Part shown: positions 6,687-8,365 of the stretch, in pieces
How the letters are laid out: every line of letters starts with the position of its first letter
How positions within the stretch are numbered: the stretch's first letter is position 1
Origin: Deltaproteobacteria bacterium
GTDB taxonomy: Bacteria > Desulfobacterota > Syntrophia > Syntrophales > UBA2210
Direction: 5' to 3'
Length of the DNA: 8,365 nt
NCBI GenBank assembly: GCA_019314085.1
Contig: JAFCZZ010000281.1
Coordinates: 1-8,365 of the forward strand
Position numbers and translations under genes: made by a program
The notes under the pieces: model-generated
What the model was told of the DNA's origin: nothing
The model's input: the letters and a program-made list of their open reading frames with translations, nothing else
Database searches by the model: none

Positions 6687-7544
6687 ATGAAGTATGAACA
6701 GATTATATATGCCGTTACAGACCGCATCGCCACGATTACGCTCAACCGGCCGGACGTACTCAATGCCTGGACGCCCCTTATGATGCAGGAGGTCCTTCAG
6801 GCGCTGGATGATGCCGACAATGACGACTCGGTCCGGGTGGTGATCGTTACCGGTGCCGGGCGGGCATACTGCGCGGGAGCGGATCTGGCCGCCGGAGGAT
6901 TCAACAATCCTGACGATCCCGAGGGAACCGAACCCTTTCGAGACTCGGCGGGGCAGGTTACCCTGAAACTCTTTAATATGAAAAAGCCCGTTATCGGCGC
7001 GATCAACGGCAACGCGGTCGGTGTCGGGATTACCATGACCATGGGCATGGACATCCGGATCGCCTCCGAGGCCGCCAAGAAAATTGGGTTCGTCTTTGAT
7101 CGGAGGGGAGTGGCCCCGGAGGGATGCTGCACCTACTTTCTGCCAAGGATCATCGGCATCAGCCGGGCCGCTGAGCTGATCCTCACGGGCCGTCTCTTCA
7201 ATGCCCGAGAGGGGCTGGAGATAGGGCTGTTCAGCCGGGTGACTGCTCCCGAGGAACTGATGCCCACGGCAATAAAGATCGCTCGAGAGATTGCGGACAA
7301 TACCTCCGCGGTGTCCACCGCCCTGGCGCGGCAGATGCTCTGGAAGATGTTGGGCGAGAGCCACCCTATGAATACCCATATAATCGAATCGAAGGCCTTC
7401 GGGTATATGCTGGCCTCCGCCGACACCCAGGAAGGGGTGGCCTCTTTTCTGGAAAAACGTCCCCCGAAGTTCACGATGAAACCGAGCCGGGACATGCCGG
7501 CGTTTTATCCCTGGTGGGAAGAGCCGCCCTACATAAATGATTAG
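6687..7544 (+). CDS. Enoyl-CoA hydratase-like crotonase family protein, divergent active site
   Basis: 285 residues with a full crotonase core: ITLNRPDVLNAW (17-28), the first oxyanion segment GAGRAYCAGADL (56-67), the second, AINGNAVGVGITMTMGMD (105-122), and RIIGISRAAELILTGR (154-169). GGGAGG (6672-6677), 9 nt before ATG 6687, fixes the start. Both hydratase glutamates are replaced by my alignment: Glu144 becomes Thr116, and the Glu164 position falls at Val136/Phe137. Instead there is FVFDRRGVAPEG (135-146), offering Asp138 and Glu145. A similar F-x-x-R-R-G-x-x-P-E pattern occurs in a crotonase subfamily usually annotated only as enoyl-CoA hydratase family, so the reaction is uncertain. It might be a hydratase, isomerase, hydrolase or C-C bond enzyme. 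The C-terminal tail (about 258-285) is rich in Pro, Trp and Tyr and longer than in classic crotonases. Confidence 0.87.
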   Translation: MKYEQIIYAVTDRIATITLNRPDVLNAWTPLMMQEVLQALDDADNDDSVRVVIVTGAGRAYCAGADLAAGGFNNPDDPEGTEPFRDSAGQVTLKLFNMKKPVIGAINGNAVGVGITMTMGMDIRIASEAAKKIGFVFDRRGVAPEGCCTYFLPRIIGISRAAELILTGRLFNAREGLEIGLFSRVTAPEELMPTAIKIAREIADNTSAVSTALARQMLWKMLGESHPMNTHIIESKAFGYMLASADTQEGVASFLEKRPPKFTMKPSRDMPAFYPWWEEPPYIND

Positions 7545-7567
7545 GCCCTTAGTTGTAAAGTTCTTGC

Positions 7568-7594
7568 TGCCTGTGCGTTGCACGCAGACAGGCA
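7568..7594. repeat. Hairpin after the second crotonase gene
   Basis: TGCCTGT (7568-7574) pairs with ACAGGCA (7588-7594), and an inner GCGT/ACGC stem closes a TGC loop with an AG bulge. It starts 24 nt after the stop codon, where a terminator is expected. It is followed by an A-rich, not T-rich, stretch, so intrinsic termination on the plus strand is doubtful; transcript 3'-end protection is an alternative. Confidence 0.45.
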
Positions 7595-7618
7595 AAAATG
7601 GAAAAAGAATTAAAAATA

Positions 7619-7651
7619 ATCCCGACCGTATCCGTCGGATATCGTCGGGAT
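7619..7651. terminator. Long hairpin, terminator-like, stronger on the minus strand
   Basis: ATCCCGAC (7619-7626) pairs perfectly with GTCGGGAT (7644-7651). After one mismatch and a G-T wobble, TATCC (7629-7633) pairs with GGATA (7637-7641) around a 3-nt GTC loop. On the minus strand the stem is followed by a T-rich tract (complement of 7601-7618), a good intrinsic-terminator shape. On the plus strand an AT-rich but T-poor stretch follows. It probably separates the crotonase unit from the hydrolase gene, perhaps in both directions. Confidence 0.5.
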
Positions 7652-7662
7652 AGAAATATATC

Positions 7663-7708
7663 TTGTTTGGTTCCGGCTTGTCCGGGCTAGAATATCGATC
7701 AGTTATAT
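7663..7708 (+). promoter_or_regulatory. Possible promoter for the epoxide-hydrolase-like gene
   Basis: Two weak arrangements can be drawn: TTGTTT (7663-7668) with TAGAAT (7688-7693), 19-nt spacer; or TTGTCC (7679-7684) with TTATAT (7703-7708), 18-nt spacer. The region is AT-rich and lies between a terminator-like hairpin and the ribosome site, where a promoter is expected, but neither match is good. Confidence 0.3.
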
Positions 7709-7716
7709 ATCACTGG

Positions 7717-7723
7717 AAGGAGG
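7717..7723 (+). promoter_or_regulatory. Strong Shine-Dalgarno site of the hydrolase gene
   Basis: AAGGAGG lies 5 nt before ATG 7729, an ideal sequence at a slightly short but acceptable spacing. It clearly fixes the start of the partial gene. Confidence 0.8.
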
Positions 7724-7728
7724 TAACG

Positions 7729-8365
7729 ATGGAGCAACGTCACCGCACCCTTGAAACCAACGGCATCACCATGCACATCACCGAACAGGGGGAAGGCCCG
7801 CTGGTGATCCTGTGCCACGGCTTTCCGGAACTTGGATATTGCTGGAGGCACCAGCTGCCGGCTCTGGCCGACGCGGGATTTCACGCCGTCGCCCCCGATC
7901 AGCGCGGCTACGGGCGCACCGACCGGCCCGAATCGATAGAGGCGTACGACATCTTCCAACTGGTCGGGGATATCGTCGGCCTCGTCCACGCCCTCGGGGA
8001 GGAGAAGGCCGTTATCGTTGGACATGACTGGGGATCGACGGTCGCGCAACACTGCGCCCTCCTCAGACCGGACATCTTCCACACCGTCATCCTCCTGAGT
8101 GTCCCCTTTGCCCCACGATCCTGGAAGAGCCGGAGACCGACGGAGGGGATGAAGAAGCTGCTGGGCGGCCAGGATCTGGAATTCTATATCCTCTACTTTC
8201 AGGAACCGGGCAGGGTTGAAAAGGAGCTAGAGGAGGATGTCAGAAAATTCATCCTGGGGTCTTTGTATGCGGCATCCGGTGACCCACCCCTCGACGAGCG
8301 CTGGCAATTCTTATTCCCAGAGGGCAAGAGATTTATCGACACCTCCTGCGTCCCGGACATCCTGC
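7729..8365 (+). CDS. Alpha/beta hydrolase, epoxide-hydrolase type (3' partial)
   Basis: The first 212 residues of an alpha/beta-hydrolase-fold protein, open to the right edge. HGFPE (30-34) is the HGxP oxyanion motif, DQRGYGRTDRP (57-67) is the typical strand-4 loop, and GHDWGS (98-103) is the nucleophile elbow with Asp100 in place of Ser. An Asp nucleophile with HGFPE marks epoxide hydrolases (and haloalkane dehalogenases). The cap segment FYILYFQEPG (152-161) closely matches soluble epoxide hydrolases, where a cap Tyr (here Tyr153 or Tyr156) activates the epoxide oxygen. The expected reaction is hydrolysis of an epoxide to a diol through an Asp ester in the cytoplasm. The catalytic His and acid Asp and the second cap Tyr lie beyond the window. 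About 110 residues are probably missing. It appears to be separated from the crotonases by hairpins, so it may be its own unit. Confidence 0.88.
   Translation, partial: MEQRHRTLETNGITMHITEQGEGPLVILCHGFPELGYCWRHQLPALADAGFHAVAPDQRGYGRTDRPESIEAYDIFQLVGDIVGLVHALGEEKAVIVGHDWGSTVAQHCALLRPDIFHTVILLSVPFAPRSWKSRRPTEGMKKLLGGQDLEFYILYFQEPGRVEKELEEDVRKFILGSLYAASGDPPLDERWQFLFPEGKRFIDTSCVPDIL

Noticed and set aside
1..8365. tRNA, rRNA, insertion sequence, integrase or attachment site
   Set aside because: No transposase or integrase coding sequence, no terminal inverted repeats with target duplications, and no recognisable tRNA or rRNA sequence was seen on either strand by eye.

Overview
The window reads as bacterial DNA of moderately high GC with a compact gene layout. 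Every gene I can support lies on the + strand. The content is an ADP-forming acyl-CoA synthetase alpha subunit, two SLC13-type anion permeases, a cytidylate-kinase-like protein carrying a BON domain, two crotonase-fold proteins and an epoxide-hydrolase-like protein. This mix fits an anaerobic, acyl-CoA-metabolising Desulfobacterota (deltaproteobacterial, for example syntrophic or sulfate-reducing) genome. That placement is an inference from gene content; no marker gene is present to settle it.

Layout. Positions 2-1090 hold the C-terminal three quarters of an NDP-forming acyl-CoA synthetase alpha subunit, cut by the left edge. A near-consensus sigma-70 promoter (TTGACC, 17 nt, TATAAT, 1139-1167) then drives an intact SLC13/DASS-family permease with two central TrkA-C (RCK-C) domains (1221-2999). 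A second, diverged permease of the same architecture follows 43 nt later (3043-4788). It is broken twice: a small in-gene deletion near 3590-3602, and a 34-bp tandem duplication at 4297-4364 that shifts the frame. Next, at 4855-5673, is a protein with an N-terminal cytidylate-kinase-like P-loop domain and a C-terminal BON domain.

A 239-nt intergenic stretch (5674-5912) holds an exact 49-bp tandem duplication and a strong GC hairpin just before an enoyl-CoA hydratase/isomerase gene (5913-6608). A second crotonase-family gene (6687-7544) follows 78 nt later. A 184-nt gap with two hairpins and an AT-rich, promoter-like region precedes an epoxide-hydrolase-type alpha/beta hydrolase (7729 to the right edge), which is cut off.

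How the genes fit together: the acyl-CoA synthetase subunit and the two crotonases point to acyl-CoA activation and degradation, and the permeases could import a carboxylate or another divalent anion. No specific pathway can be named from the sequence. I did not find a clear new defence, mobile or RNA system. The most notable signals are two independent tandem duplications within about 1.6 kb (one inactivating a gene), the kinase-BON fusion, and two crotonases lacking the canonical hydratase glutamate pair.
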